Of a stretch of DNA of 7,506 nt, positions 1 to 6,082 are shown in pieces. Origin of the DNA: Erysipelotrichaceae bacterium (lineage in GTDB: Bacteria > Bacillota_I > Bacilli_A > Erysipelotrichales > Erysipelotrichaceae); contig JAUNJW010000095.1 in NCBI GenBank assembly GCA_030533035.1, forward strand, positions 1 through 7,506, read 5' to 3'. The translations under genes were made by a program, and so were the position numbers. How positions within the stretch are numbered: position 1 is the first letter of the stretch; each line of letters opens with the position of its first letter. The notes under the pieces were generated by a model that searched no databases, was not told where the DNA came from, and saw nothing but the letters and a program-made list of their open reading frames with translations.

Positions 1-865
1 GGGCGGCATCCTTAACTGCTTCCTGGATCCGCTGTTCATGTTTGTCATCCTGCCGAAGGGGCAGGAAGTCACAGGCGCCGCCATCGCGACGACAATCTCA
101 AATACCATTGCCTGTCTCTATCTGCTTTATGCTTACCGCAGGGCACAGAATGACGCGCCGCTTTCCATGAAGCTCCCGGACGCTATGAAGATCACGCCGC
201 ATACAAGAAAAGCCGTCTTTACGGTCGGTATTCCTTCAGCACTGTTGACCGGTCTGTTTGATCTGGCCAATATCTGTGTCAACATCATTGCCAGCGGCCA
301 CAATGACCTGGTTCTTGCCGGCATGGGCATTGTCATGAAAGTCGAAAGAATCCCCAATGCCGTCAACATCGGTATCTGCCAGGGCATGCTGCCGATTGTT
401 GCGTATAACTACTCTTCGGGAAATCATGACAGGATGAAGGAAACGATCAATACCGCAAGACTGGCCGGCCTGGCCATTTCCGCCCTCAGCATCGTTTTCT
501 TCCAGCTCTTTGCCTCACCCGCGACAAAGCTGTTCTTAAGCACAAAGACAGCGGACGCAGAGACGGCCCTGAAGACAATTGCCTACGCGGCGCTGTTTCT
601 GAGAATCAGATGCCTGGCCTCGCCGGTGCAGATGATCAATTATCATACTTCCTACTGCATGCAGGCGATGGGCAAGGGGAAAGAAACTTTACTGCACGCT
701 TTTGTCAGGGAACTGCTGCTGTACATCCCGTTAATGTTCCTGCTGGACAGACTCTTCGGCGAAGCCGGACTGGCCGCGGCACTGCCAGCGGGTGAAGGAC
801 TGGCTGCGCTTTTTGCCCTGTATCTTCTGCGCAGAACCATTGCCTCTTCAAAAGAAGAGTTCTGA
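1..865 (+). CDS. MATE family efflux transporter, C-terminal part (5' end outside the window)
   Basis: This is an integral membrane antiporter that would export drugs or metabolites in exchange for Na+ or H+. The reading frame is open from base 2 to the stop at 863-865, giving 287 residues. It begins inside the protein with residues resembling the MATE 'LDPLFIF...GAAIAT' segment (here LDPLFMFVILPKGQEVTGAAIATTIS). An internal ATG at 38 is not the real start. Several hydrophobic helices follow, including one around IACLYLLYAY, one around AVFTVGIPSALLTGLFDLAN, one around AISALSIVFFQLFA, and paired helices near the C-terminus. The segment GMLPIVAYNYSSGNHDRMKE matches the family's second-half 'P...YNYG.....R' signature. 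MATE proteins are usually about 450 residues, so roughly the last 60% is present. No terminator is visible before the next promoter, so read-through into the following gene is possible. The family call is firm; the substrate cannot be told. Confidence 0.9.
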   Translation, partial: GGILNCFLDPLFMFVILPKGQEVTGAAIATTISNTIACLYLLYAYRRAQNDAPLSMKLPDAMKITPHTRKAVFTVGIPSALLTGLFDLANICVNIIASGHNDLVLAGMGIVMKVERIPNAVNIGICQGMLPIVAYNYSSGNHDRMKETINTARLAGLAISALSIVFFQLFASPATKLFLSTKTADAETALKTIAYAALFLRIRCLASPVQMINYHTSYCMQAMGKGKETLLHAFVRELLLYIPLMFLLDRLFGEAGLAAALPAGEGLAALFALYLLRRTIASSKEEF

Positions 866-882
866 GCTGCTCCTGAATTCAA

Positions 883-912
883 TTGTTAAACGAAACTGTT
901 CTCCTGTATAAT
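883..912 (+). promoter_or_regulatory. Sigma-A type promoter of the ABM-domain gene
   Basis: A -35-like TTGTTA (883-888) and a perfect -10 TATAAT (907-912) are separated by 18 bases. Transcription would start near 919, giving a leader of about 22 bases that carries the AGGAGG site (922-927) in front of the ATG at 941. The promoter lies 17 bases after the MATE stop codon, so the ABM gene can be expressed independently of the transporter. Confidence 0.7.
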
Positions 913-932
913 TTAGAAAACAGGAGGAGTTT
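893..932 (+). promoter_or_regulatory. Dyad joining the -10 region to the ribosome-binding site
   Basis: CTCCTGT (901-907) is an exact inverted repeat of ACAGGAG (920-926). Outside it, AAACT (893-897) pairs with AGTTT (928-932). Together they give 12 possible base pairs, with a small internal loop (3 versus 1 bases) and a 12-base apical loop. The right arm contains the Shine-Dalgarno sequence of the ABM gene. The left arm lies upstream of the expected transcription start, so only mRNA reading through from the MATE gene could form the hairpin. As DNA, it could instead be a protein-binding site overlapping the promoter. The symmetry is seen directly; both roles are inferred. Confidence 0.45.
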
Positions 933-940
933 ACCATAAT

Positions 941-1273
941 ATGAGCATCGCAATGAATCTGTATTATACAGGCAAAGACGGAAATGCCCGTAAATTTGCC
1001 GAAGAAATGGAAAGCAGCGGAACAGCGGATCTGATCCGGGCAGAAGCAGGAAATGTCAGGTATGAATATTTCTATCCGAAAAATGATCCGGAAACCGTTC
1101 TCCTGATCGATATCTGGGAGAACCAGGAAGCGATTGATGTCCATCACGCTTCCCCGATGATGAAGACGCTGGCGGAACTCAGAGAAAAGTATGATCTGAG
1201 AATGAAGGCGGAGCGCTATAAGAGCGACGAGGAAGGCATCTCAGCCAAAGACCAGGCTTTCTTAAGACAATAA
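941..1273 (+). CDS. ABM-domain protein, putative quinol monooxygenase (YgiN-like)
   Basis: A small cytoplasmic protein of 110 residues with the dimeric alpha-beta barrel antibiotic-biosynthesis-monooxygenase fold, probably a cofactor-free oxygenase or quinol-handling enzyme. Diagnostic stretches are IRAEAGNVRYEYF (about residues 32-44), the 'DPETVLLIDIWEN' strand (49-61) and the 'HHASPMM' segment (68-74), matching the family's 'E.G...Y......P......E.W.....H..S' pattern. A charged C-terminal tail (from about residue 94) extends past the domain. The start at 941 is preceded by AGGAGG (922-927) with a longish 13-base gap; ATG at 953 is an in-frame alternative but lies still further away. The gene has its own promoter and terminator, so it is probably monocistronic. 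ABM proteins act on many substrates, so the true reaction is unknown. It is not L-rhamnose mutarotase RhaM, despite the related fold and the nearby rhamnose genes: RhaM sequence signatures are absent. Confidence 0.8.
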   Translation: MSIAMNLYYTGKDGNARKFAEEMESSGTADLIRAEAGNVRYEYFYPKNDPETVLLIDIWENQEAIDVHHASPMMKTLAELREKYDLRMKAERYKSDEEGISAKDQAFLRQ

Positions 1274-1284
1274 TCTGTAACAGA

Positions 1285-1317
1285 AGAAAAGACGTGCTGT
1301 GAACGTCTTTTCTTTTT
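1285..1317 (+). terminator. Rho-independent terminator after the ABM gene, possibly bidirectional
   Basis: An 11-bp perfect stem pairs 1285-1295 (AGAAAAGACGT) with 1303-1313, around a 7-base loop, and is followed by TTTT at 1314-1317. It begins 12 bases after the ABM stop. It also lies immediately downstream of the stop of the convergent AraC-family gene (1322), so the same hairpin may end that transcript, although the minus-strand U-tract is poor. Confidence 0.75.
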
Positions 1318-1321
1318 GCCT

Positions 1322-2182
1322 TCATTGCTGGCGCAGCGCGTTGTTTCTGTATTTCAGCGGACTCTGGCCGACCATGGCGGAGAACCTGACACTGAGTGAA
1401 GAGGAATCCCGGAAGCCGGTTTCCTCCGCAATTGCCGCTATGGATTGGTCCGTTGTTTCCAGAAGAAGCTTGCAGCGGGTAATGCGGCAGGCAAGCAGAT
1501 AGGCATGGGGCGTCGTGCCGATGACCCGTTTGAACATCTGCAGGAAATAGGAACGGGAAAGGTGGGTAAGCTCCAGCAGCTCATCCAGGTTCAGCTCATC
1601 ACGGTAGTGCAGGCGGATGTAATCGGCAGCTTCCAGGATCAGCCGGACGGTGCCGGTGCTTTCCGTCTGTTTTTTCATCAGGTTCGCTGCCATCATGGTC
1701 AGCAGCTGATGGATTTCCAGGGAATCTGTCAGGATTGACTGTACGGAGTCTGTCTCCAGGTTTTTGAGAATGGTATCGAAATGGAAATGAACACTTTTTG
1801 CGGACAAAGATACAGGCGTCAGTTTTTCTTCCGGAATCAGGATTTTTTCCATTGCCCTGACACCGCTGCCGTCAATGTGAATCCAGTAGTGCTGCCAGGT
1901 GTCATCTTTTGTTTTATAGGACTGGGGATAGCGGCAGTTCATCAGCAGCGCCTCGTTTTTGTGCAGTTCCACTGTCTGGCTGTTCTGCGTGATCAGACCG
2001 CAGCCTTCAATCGTGCAGAAAAGAATGTAGTTGTCCTTGAAGCTTCTCGCCGTATTGAAGTCTTTGCGGGCATAGAAGACACCGGCCTCGGAACAGAAAA
2101 ACGGCTGGCTGACGGCGGTTTCGCCCGGGGTTGTGCGCAGCCAGAGACTGCCGGGTTCAATGTCAAGGTTATAGGTGAGCAT
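1322..2182 (-). CDS. AraC family transcriptional regulator, probable rhamnose operon activator
   Basis: A cytoplasmic DNA-binding regulator of 286 residues with a sugar-sensing N-terminal cupin-like domain (roughly residues 20-110; note the 'QHYWIHIDG' strand) and a C-terminal double helix-turn-helix (about 183-281). The first HTH is 'LNLDELLELTHLSRSYFLQMFKR' (197-219); the second lies near 'SIAAIAEETGF' (247-257), followed by the family's 'F....G.SP..YR' end (here FSAMVGQSPLKYR). An in-frame ATG at 2197 would add five residues, but the codons of that extension are themselves the GGAGGAG Shine-Dalgarno site (plus 2186-2192) serving the ATG at 2180-2182, so the shorter start is chosen. The gene is divergent from rhaB with a 123-bp shared intergenic region, the classic arrangement for a sugar-responsive activator such as RhaS/RhaR. 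Effector and target are inferred from position, so no gene symbol is given. Confidence 0.87.
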   Translation of the reverse strand: MLTYNLDIEPGSLWLRTTPGETAVSQPFFCSEAGVFYARKDFNTARSFKDNYILFCTIEGCGLITQNSQTVELHKNEALLMNCRYPQSYKTKDDTWQHYWIHIDGSGVRAMEKILIPEEKLTPVSLSAKSVHFHFDTILKNLETDSVQSILTDSLEIHQLLTMMAANLMKKQTESTGTVRLILEAADYIRLHYRDELNLDELLELTHLSRSYFLQMFKRVIGTTPHAYLLACRITRCKLLLETTDQSIAAIAEETGFRDSSSLSVRFSAMVGQSPLKYRNNALRQQ

Positions 2183-2185
2183 ATT

Positions 2186-2192
2186 CTCCTCC
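2186..2192 (-). promoter_or_regulatory. Ribosome-binding site that fixes the AraC-family start
   Basis: On the minus strand GGAGGAG lies just before the ATG at 2182-2180, with the GGAGG core 5 bases from the start codon. Two in-frame ATG codons upstream (2197, 2194) have no comparable site in front of them. The upstream ATG ATG GAG GAG codons are therefore best read as untranslated leader containing the Shine-Dalgarno sequence. Confidence 0.7.
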
Positions 2193-2235
2193 ATCATGAT
2201 CGGACTTTTTCAAAAAAACATAAGACTATCGGCAA

Positions 2236-2264
2236 TGGATACACGGATATATGCTGATTATAAT
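2236..2264 (+). promoter_or_regulatory. Promoter of the rhamnose operon (rhaB)
   Basis: A perfect -10 TATAAT (2259-2264) lies 17 bases after a weak -35 TGGATA (2236-2241, 4 of 6 consensus bases). A weak -35 suits an operon that needs an activator. Transcription would start near 2271, giving a leader of about 35 bases with an AAGGAGGAG site (2295-2303) ahead of the ATG at 2306. Two direct GGATA copies (2237-2241 and 2245-2249), 8 bases apart, overlap or flank the -35 and could be activator half-sites, but this is weak. The -10 sits in the 8-bp palindrome ATTATAAT (2257-2264). Confidence 0.6.
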
Positions 2265-2305
2265 GCAATTGTAAGAAAAATAAAAATCAAAAAAAAGGAG
2301 GAGCT

Positions 2306-3730
2306 ATGGAAAGATATCACCTGGCTGTCGACATCGGCGCGTCTTCAGGCCGTCATATTCTTGGCTGGCTGGAAAACGGAAAGATTCAGCTGAAAGAAGT
2401 TTACCGCTTTGAAAATAAGCTGACGGAAAAAGACGGCCATCTGTGCTGGGAAATTGATCATCTGGCTTCGCAGGTAAAAGCAGGCATCAAAGAATGCGCA
2501 AAACTCGGGTTTAAGCCTGCCACAATGGGGATTGATACCTGGGCAGTCGACTATGTGCTTCTGGATGAAGAGGGAAACAGACTGACAGACGCGGTGGCTT
2601 ACCGTGATGAAAGAACCAACGGCATCCGGGAAGAGCTTGAAGCCGAAGGAAAGCTCACTTTTGCGGAACATTATTCCCGTACCGGTATCCAGTTCCAGAA
2701 ATTCAATACTGCCTATCAGCTGTATGCATTGAAAAAAGAAAATCCGGACGTCTTTGAAAAGGCCGCGGCCATGTTAATGATCCCGGATTATCTGGGTTAT
2801 CTGCTGACCGGAAAGAAAGCGCAGGAATATACCAACGCCTCAACCACAGCCCTGGTCAATGCCTATACAAAAGACTGGGACTGGGAACTGATCGGAAAAC
2901 TCGGACTGCCGGAAAGAATCTTCTTACCTATTTCCGTACCGGGAAGCGTTCTTGGTGAATTCAGTGAGGAGGTTCAGAAAGAGACAGGTCTGAACATGAC
3001 GGTCATCCTGCCGGCGACGCATGACACCGGCAGCGCCTATCTGGCGGTACCGGCAAAGGATGACAACGCAGTATTCCTGTCCTCCGGCACCTGGTCGCTG
3101 CTTGGCGTTGAGAACTATGATCCGATCACCAACATGGAAAGCATGGAACAGAACCTGACCAATGAAGGCGGCTATGAATACAGATTCCGCTATCTGAAAA
3201 ATATCATGGGTCTCTGGATGATCCAGAATATCCGTAAGGAACTGGCCGACGAAAACGGAAACCGGCCTTCCTTCCCGGATCTGATCAAAGCGGCCCAGGG
3301 CGCAAAGGACTTTGCGTCCATGGTGGATGTCGATGGCGACCGCTTCCTGGCGCCGGCTTCCATGATTGAGGAAGTCAAAAAAGCCTGCGCGGACGCGGGT
3401 GAGCCCGTACCAGAAACAACGGGAGAAGTCATGCAGGTTGTCTACAGATCGCTGGCGGATGATTACAGAAGGGCAGTGAAGTCACTGGAAAAGCTGACCG
3501 GCAAAACCTATACAAGCATGAATATTGTCGGCGGCGGCAGCCAGGACATGTATCTCAACCAGATGAGCGCCAACGCCACCGGTCTGACAGTTTACGCCGG
3601 TCCGACTGAAGGAACTGCCTTGGGAAATCTGCTTGTGCAGATGATTGCTTCAAAAGAAATCGCATCGCTTCAGGATGCCAGAAATATGATTGCAGAGAGC
3701 TTTGAAATCAGGGAGGTAAAGCCGCAATGA
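2306..3730 (+). CDS. rhaB: Rhamnulokinase
   Basis: A cytoplasmic FGGY-family sugar kinase that phosphorylates L-rhamnulose with ATP to L-rhamnulose-1-phosphate, the second step of L-rhamnose breakdown. At 474 residues it is close to the usual size (E. coli RhaB is about 489). The N-terminal phosphate-binding motif is DIGASSGR (9-16), typical of rhamnulokinase rather than fuculokinase or xylulokinase. Then come GIDTWAVDY (75-83), the catalytic-aspartate segment ATHDTGSAYLA (237-247, D240 as probable base), SSGTWSLLG (259-267) and the C-terminal ATP-binding GGGSQD (409-414) with AGPTEGTALGN (431-441). The start at 2306 follows a strong AGGAGG site 4 bases upstream. The stop overlaps the start of rhaD by four bases (ATGA), implying translational coupling. 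It is the first gene of the operon driven from the region shared with the AraC-family gene. Confidence 0.96.
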   Translation: MERYHLAVDIGASSGRHILGWLENGKIQLKEVYRFENKLTEKDGHLCWEIDHLASQVKAGIKECAKLGFKPATMGIDTWAVDYVLLDEEGNRLTDAVAYRDERTNGIREELEAEGKLTFAEHYSRTGIQFQKFNTAYQLYALKKENPDVFEKAAAMLMIPDYLGYLLTGKKAQEYTNASTTALVNAYTKDWDWELIGKLGLPERIFLPISVPGSVLGEFSEEVQKETGLNMTVILPATHDTGSAYLAVPAKDDNAVFLSSGTWSLLGVENYDPITNMESMEQNLTNEGGYEYRFRYLKNIMGLWMIQNIRKELADENGNRPSFPDLIKAAQGAKDFASMVDVDGDRFLAPASMIEEVKKACADAGEPVPETTGEVMQVVYRSLADDYRRAVKSLEKLTGKTYTSMNIVGGGSQDMYLNQMSANATGLTVYAGPTEGTALGNLLVQMIASKEIASLQDARNMIAESFEIREVKPQ

Positions 3731-4557
3731 GTATCATGGATGTTAAGTTTGTCAATGGATTTGTCCGTATGTGCAATGACGGCTGGCTGCAGGGCTGGCA
3801 CGAAAGAAACGGAGGAAATCTCTCCTACAGAATCAAACCGGAAGAGGTTGAGGAAGTCAGACAGTACTTCCATGAACCGTCTGAATGGAAAGAAATCGGC
3901 ACAAGTGTTCCCGATCTTGCCAATGAATACTTCATGGTGACAGGATCCGGCAAGTATTTCCGCAATGTTATTCTCGATCCGGAAGACACTTCCGCGATCA
4001 TCGAACTGGATGACAAGGGTGAAAACTACAGAGTCCTCTGGGGCTTATGCAACGGCGGCAGGCCGACAAGTGAGCTGCCTTCCCATCTGATGAACCACGA
4101 GGTCAAGAAGAAGGCTTCCAACGGCGCCCACAGAGTCATCTACCATGCCCATACAACCAATGTCATCGCCCTGACATTTGTGCTGCCGCTGGATGACGCG
4201 GTCTTTACAAGAGAACTCTGGGAAATGGCGACTGAGTGCCCGGTTGTTTTCCCTGACGGCGTCGGTGTTGTCGGCTGGATGGTGCCCGGCGGAAGAGACA
4301 TCGCGGTTGCGACAAGCGAACTGATGAAGAAATATGATGTGGCCATCTGGGCCCACCATGGCATGTTCGCTTCCGGTCCGGACTTCGATCTGACCTTCGG
4401 ATTAATGCACACAGTCGAAAAGTCCGCAGAGATCCTGGTCAAGACATTAAGCATGTCCCCGACAAAGCTGCAGACAATCACACCGCAGAATTTCAGAGAC
4501 CTGGCAAGAGACTTCAAAGTCACGCTGCCGGAAGAATTCCTTTACGAAAAGAAATAA
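3727..4557 (+). CDS. rhaD: Rhamnulose-1-phosphate aldolase
   Basis: A zinc-dependent class II aldolase that splits L-rhamnulose-1-phosphate into dihydroxyacetone phosphate and L-lactaldehyde in the cytoplasm. At 276 residues it is nearly the same length as E. coli RhaD (274). Key residues fall one position before the E. coli numbering that I recall (E117, H141, H143, H212): E116 in TSELPSH, H140 and H142 in YHAHTTN, and H211 in WAHHGMF. The substrate-loop segment GGNLSYR (29-35) and TGSGKYFRN (72-80) also fit the family. The ATG at 3727 overlaps the rhaB stop; GGGAGG (3711-3716) lies 10 bases upstream. A second in-frame ATG at 3736 is possible but would move further from that site. The next gene follows after 15 bases. 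Fuculose-1-phosphate aldolase is ruled out by the greater length and the RhaD-like sequence. Confidence 0.96.
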   Translation: MSIMDVKFVNGFVRMCNDGWLQGWHERNGGNLSYRIKPEEVEEVRQYFHEPSEWKEIGTSVPDLANEYFMVTGSGKYFRNVILDPEDTSAIIELDDKGENYRVLWGLCNGGRPTSELPSHLMNHEVKKKASNGAHRVIYHAHTTNVIALTFVLPLDDAVFTRELWEMATECPVVFPDGVGVVGWMVPGGRDIAVATSELMKKYDVAIWAHHGMFASGPDFDLTFGLMHTVEKSAEILVKTLSMSPTKLQTITPQNFRDLARDFKVTLPEEFLYEKK

Positions 4558-4572
4558 GACAGGAGAGCAAAC

Positions 4573-5991
4573 ATGTTAGTTGATACCCGTGCAAGAGTCG
4601 GCGTCTTCGCCATCGCCTTAGGCGCATATCTGCCCCAGTTCCCGTCTCTGGTTCCTGAGTTTGAAGGCCAGTATGAAGCATTCAAAAAGACACTTCCCGA
4701 TACTGTCGATCTGATTGACGGCGGCATCGTCACCACAAAAGAACTTTCCCAGGCGGCAGGCGACAAGTTCCGCGCCGCGGATGTGGACCTGGTGATCATG
4801 CAGCTGCTGACATATGCGACCAGCTACAATATGCTGCCGGCAGTCAGGGATCTCGATGTACCGGTTGTCCTGGTCAATGTCCAAAAGCTCAAGGCTCCCG
4901 ATTATCCCAACACAGACAATGCCAAGTGGCTGGGTGAACTGTATGCCTGCGGCGCTGTCGGCGAAATGGTCGCTGACCTGGAAAGAGCAGGCAAGCGCCA
5001 CGCGGTCATTACCGGCGTTGTGGAAGGCGGGGATCCCTATGTGGAAAAGGAAATCGCTGAATGGTGCCGGGCTGCCCAGGTCAGAAGAAGATTCCGTGAC
5101 ACCAACCTTGCCCAGATCGGCAGACCGTATCCGGGCATGATGGATCTCTATATTGATGAGACAAACCTCTACCACAGAATGTGGGTCTATACAAAGCAGT
5201 TTGACTGGGAAAAGATGTGGGCCATCGCGGATGACATCAATGATGAAGAGGCGATCCGGGCCAAGGCACAGGATATTCTCGACACATTCGATATCGAAGG
5301 CGGCGGCATCATTGAAAAGGTCTGGGACATGGCCCGCTATGTTGTGGCCTTTGAGCAGTGGGTCAAGGACGAACAGCTCGGCTTTGTCGCTTCCCATTAT
5401 GACGGCTTCGCCCAGGGCGTTGCCGGCAAGCTCGACAGCATGCTGATCCCGGCATTCTCAATGCTGATCAAGCAGGGCACAGCCTGCGCTGTTGAAGGCG
5501 ATATCAAGGTCGCGATGGCAATGTCCATTCTCAAGACAATCGCCGGCACCGGCCAGCTTTCCGAAATGTATTCCATCGACTTCAACGAAGACATCTGCAT
5601 CATCGGCCATTCCGGATCCGGTGACGCTGACATCTCTGAAAAGAAGCCGACCATGAAGATCGTCGATGTCTTCCATGGCAAGACAGGCGGCGGCTACCTG
5701 ACCCAGTTCTATCCGCCGGCAGGTCCGGTCACATATCTCGGCATCACCCAGGACAGGGACGGACACTTCAAGTTTGTCGTCGCGGAAGGCGTCAATGAAG
5801 AAGGACCGATCTTCGAATTCGGCGATACCAACATGCGCACAAGATTCACCTGCGGCGCCAGGGATTTTGTCAACAGATGGTCCGAAGCAGGTCCTACCCA
5901 CCATATGGCGGCAGCCGTCGGCAGACACATCGATACACTGGTCAAGGTCGCCAAGATCTTCAATGTGCCGATTGACATCATCACCAGATAA
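4573..5991 (+). CDS. L-fucose/L-arabinose isomerase family protein, probable L-rhamnose isomerase
   Basis: A 472-residue cytoplasmic aldose-ketose isomerase of the FucI/AraA fold, not the TIM-barrel RhaA type (about 420 residues) and much shorter than classical FucI (about 590). The N-terminal domain begins RARVGVFAIALGAYLPQFP. Mid-protein GRPYPGMMDLYIDE (183-196) recalls the FucI/AraA domain boundary. AEGD-like 'VEGDIKVAM' (307-315) parallels AraA 'GEGDWKTA'. Probable Mn2+ ligands by hand alignment to E. coli AraA (E306, E333, H350, H450) are E331 in LSEMY, D351 in HSGSGDAD, H368 in DVFHGKTGGG and H443 or H444 in EAGPTHHMAA. AGGAG (4561-4565) lies 7 bases before the ATG. As third gene after rhaB-rhaD, and before a terminator, it most likely supplies the missing first step, L-rhamnose to L-rhamnulose. 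Activity on L-fucose or L-arabinose cannot be excluded. The family call is firm; the substrate rests on context. Confidence 0.82.
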   Translation: MLVDTRARVGVFAIALGAYLPQFPSLVPEFEGQYEAFKKTLPDTVDLIDGGIVTTKELSQAAGDKFRAADVDLVIMQLLTYATSYNMLPAVRDLDVPVVLVNVQKLKAPDYPNTDNAKWLGELYACGAVGEMVADLERAGKRHAVITGVVEGGDPYVEKEIAEWCRAAQVRRRFRDTNLAQIGRPYPGMMDLYIDETNLYHRMWVYTKQFDWEKMWAIADDINDEEAIRAKAQDILDTFDIEGGGIIEKVWDMARYVVAFEQWVKDEQLGFVASHYDGFAQGVAGKLDSMLIPAFSMLIKQGTACAVEGDIKVAMAMSILKTIAGTGQLSEMYSIDFNEDICIIGHSGSGDADISEKKPTMKIVDVFHGKTGGGYLTQFYPPAGPVTYLGITQDRDGHFKFVVAEGVNEEGPIFEFGDTNMRTRFTCGARDFVNRWSEAGPTHHMAAAVGRHIDTLVKVAKIFNVPIDIITR

Positions 5992-6003
5992 TCATTCACA
6001 TCA

Positions 6004-6035
6004 GAAGGGAGCCTGACGGCTCTCTTCATTTTTTT
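6004..6035 (+). terminator. Terminator of the rhamnose operon
   Basis: A 10-bp stem (6004-6013 with 6018-6027, one G-U pair) closes a TGAC tetraloop and is followed by A and seven T residues (6029-6035). It begins 12 bases after the isomerase stop codon. This is a textbook rho-independent terminator, showing that rhaB, rhaD and the isomerase gene form a complete three-gene unit. Confidence 0.9.
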
Positions 6036-6038
6036 CTC

Positions 6039-6066
6039 AAAAAGAAAAGAACCCGTTTCCGGGTTC
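6039..6066 (-). terminator. Terminator of the short-chain dehydrogenase gene
   Basis: On the minus strand, a 7-bp stem (GAACCCG 6049-6055 with CGGGTTC 6060-6066, loop of 4 bases) is followed by a T-rich run, TTTTCTTTTT (plus 6048-6039). It sits 16 bases past the dehydrogenase stop codon and back to back with the plus-strand terminator of the rhamnose operon. Confidence 0.82.
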
Positions 6067-6082
6067 AGGATTGATATCGATA

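Noticed and set aside
883..897. Catabolite-responsive (cre) site near TGTTAAACGAAACTGTT
   Set aside because: The spacing differs from the cre consensus by one base and the right half lacks the expected CA, so it is better explained as the -35 region and the outer dyad arm.
941..1273. L-rhamnose mutarotase (RhaM), given the nearby rhamnose operon and the shared alpha-beta barrel fold
   Set aside because: The sequence follows the ABM/YgiN pattern (E.G..RYEYF, DIWEN, HHASPMM) and lacks RhaM features such as its early HNP(I)WPE segment and the paired Trp residues. It also has its own promoter and terminator.
1445..2257. Plus-strand open frames opposite the AraC-family gene
   Set aside because: The minus strand encodes an unmistakable AraC HTH protein with a good start site. 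The plus-strand frames have no motif or ribosome site.
4618..5397. 259-codon open frame on the minus strand inside the isomerase gene
   Set aside because: It is fully antisense to a gene with clear family motifs and a Shine-Dalgarno site. The translated product shows no recognisable domain, and long antisense frames are common opposite GC-biased codons.
4573..5991. Classical L-rhamnose isomerase (rhaA) symbol for the isomerase gene
   Set aside because: The motifs are of the FucI/AraA fold, not RhaA, so the symbol would mislead even if the substrate is L-rhamnose.
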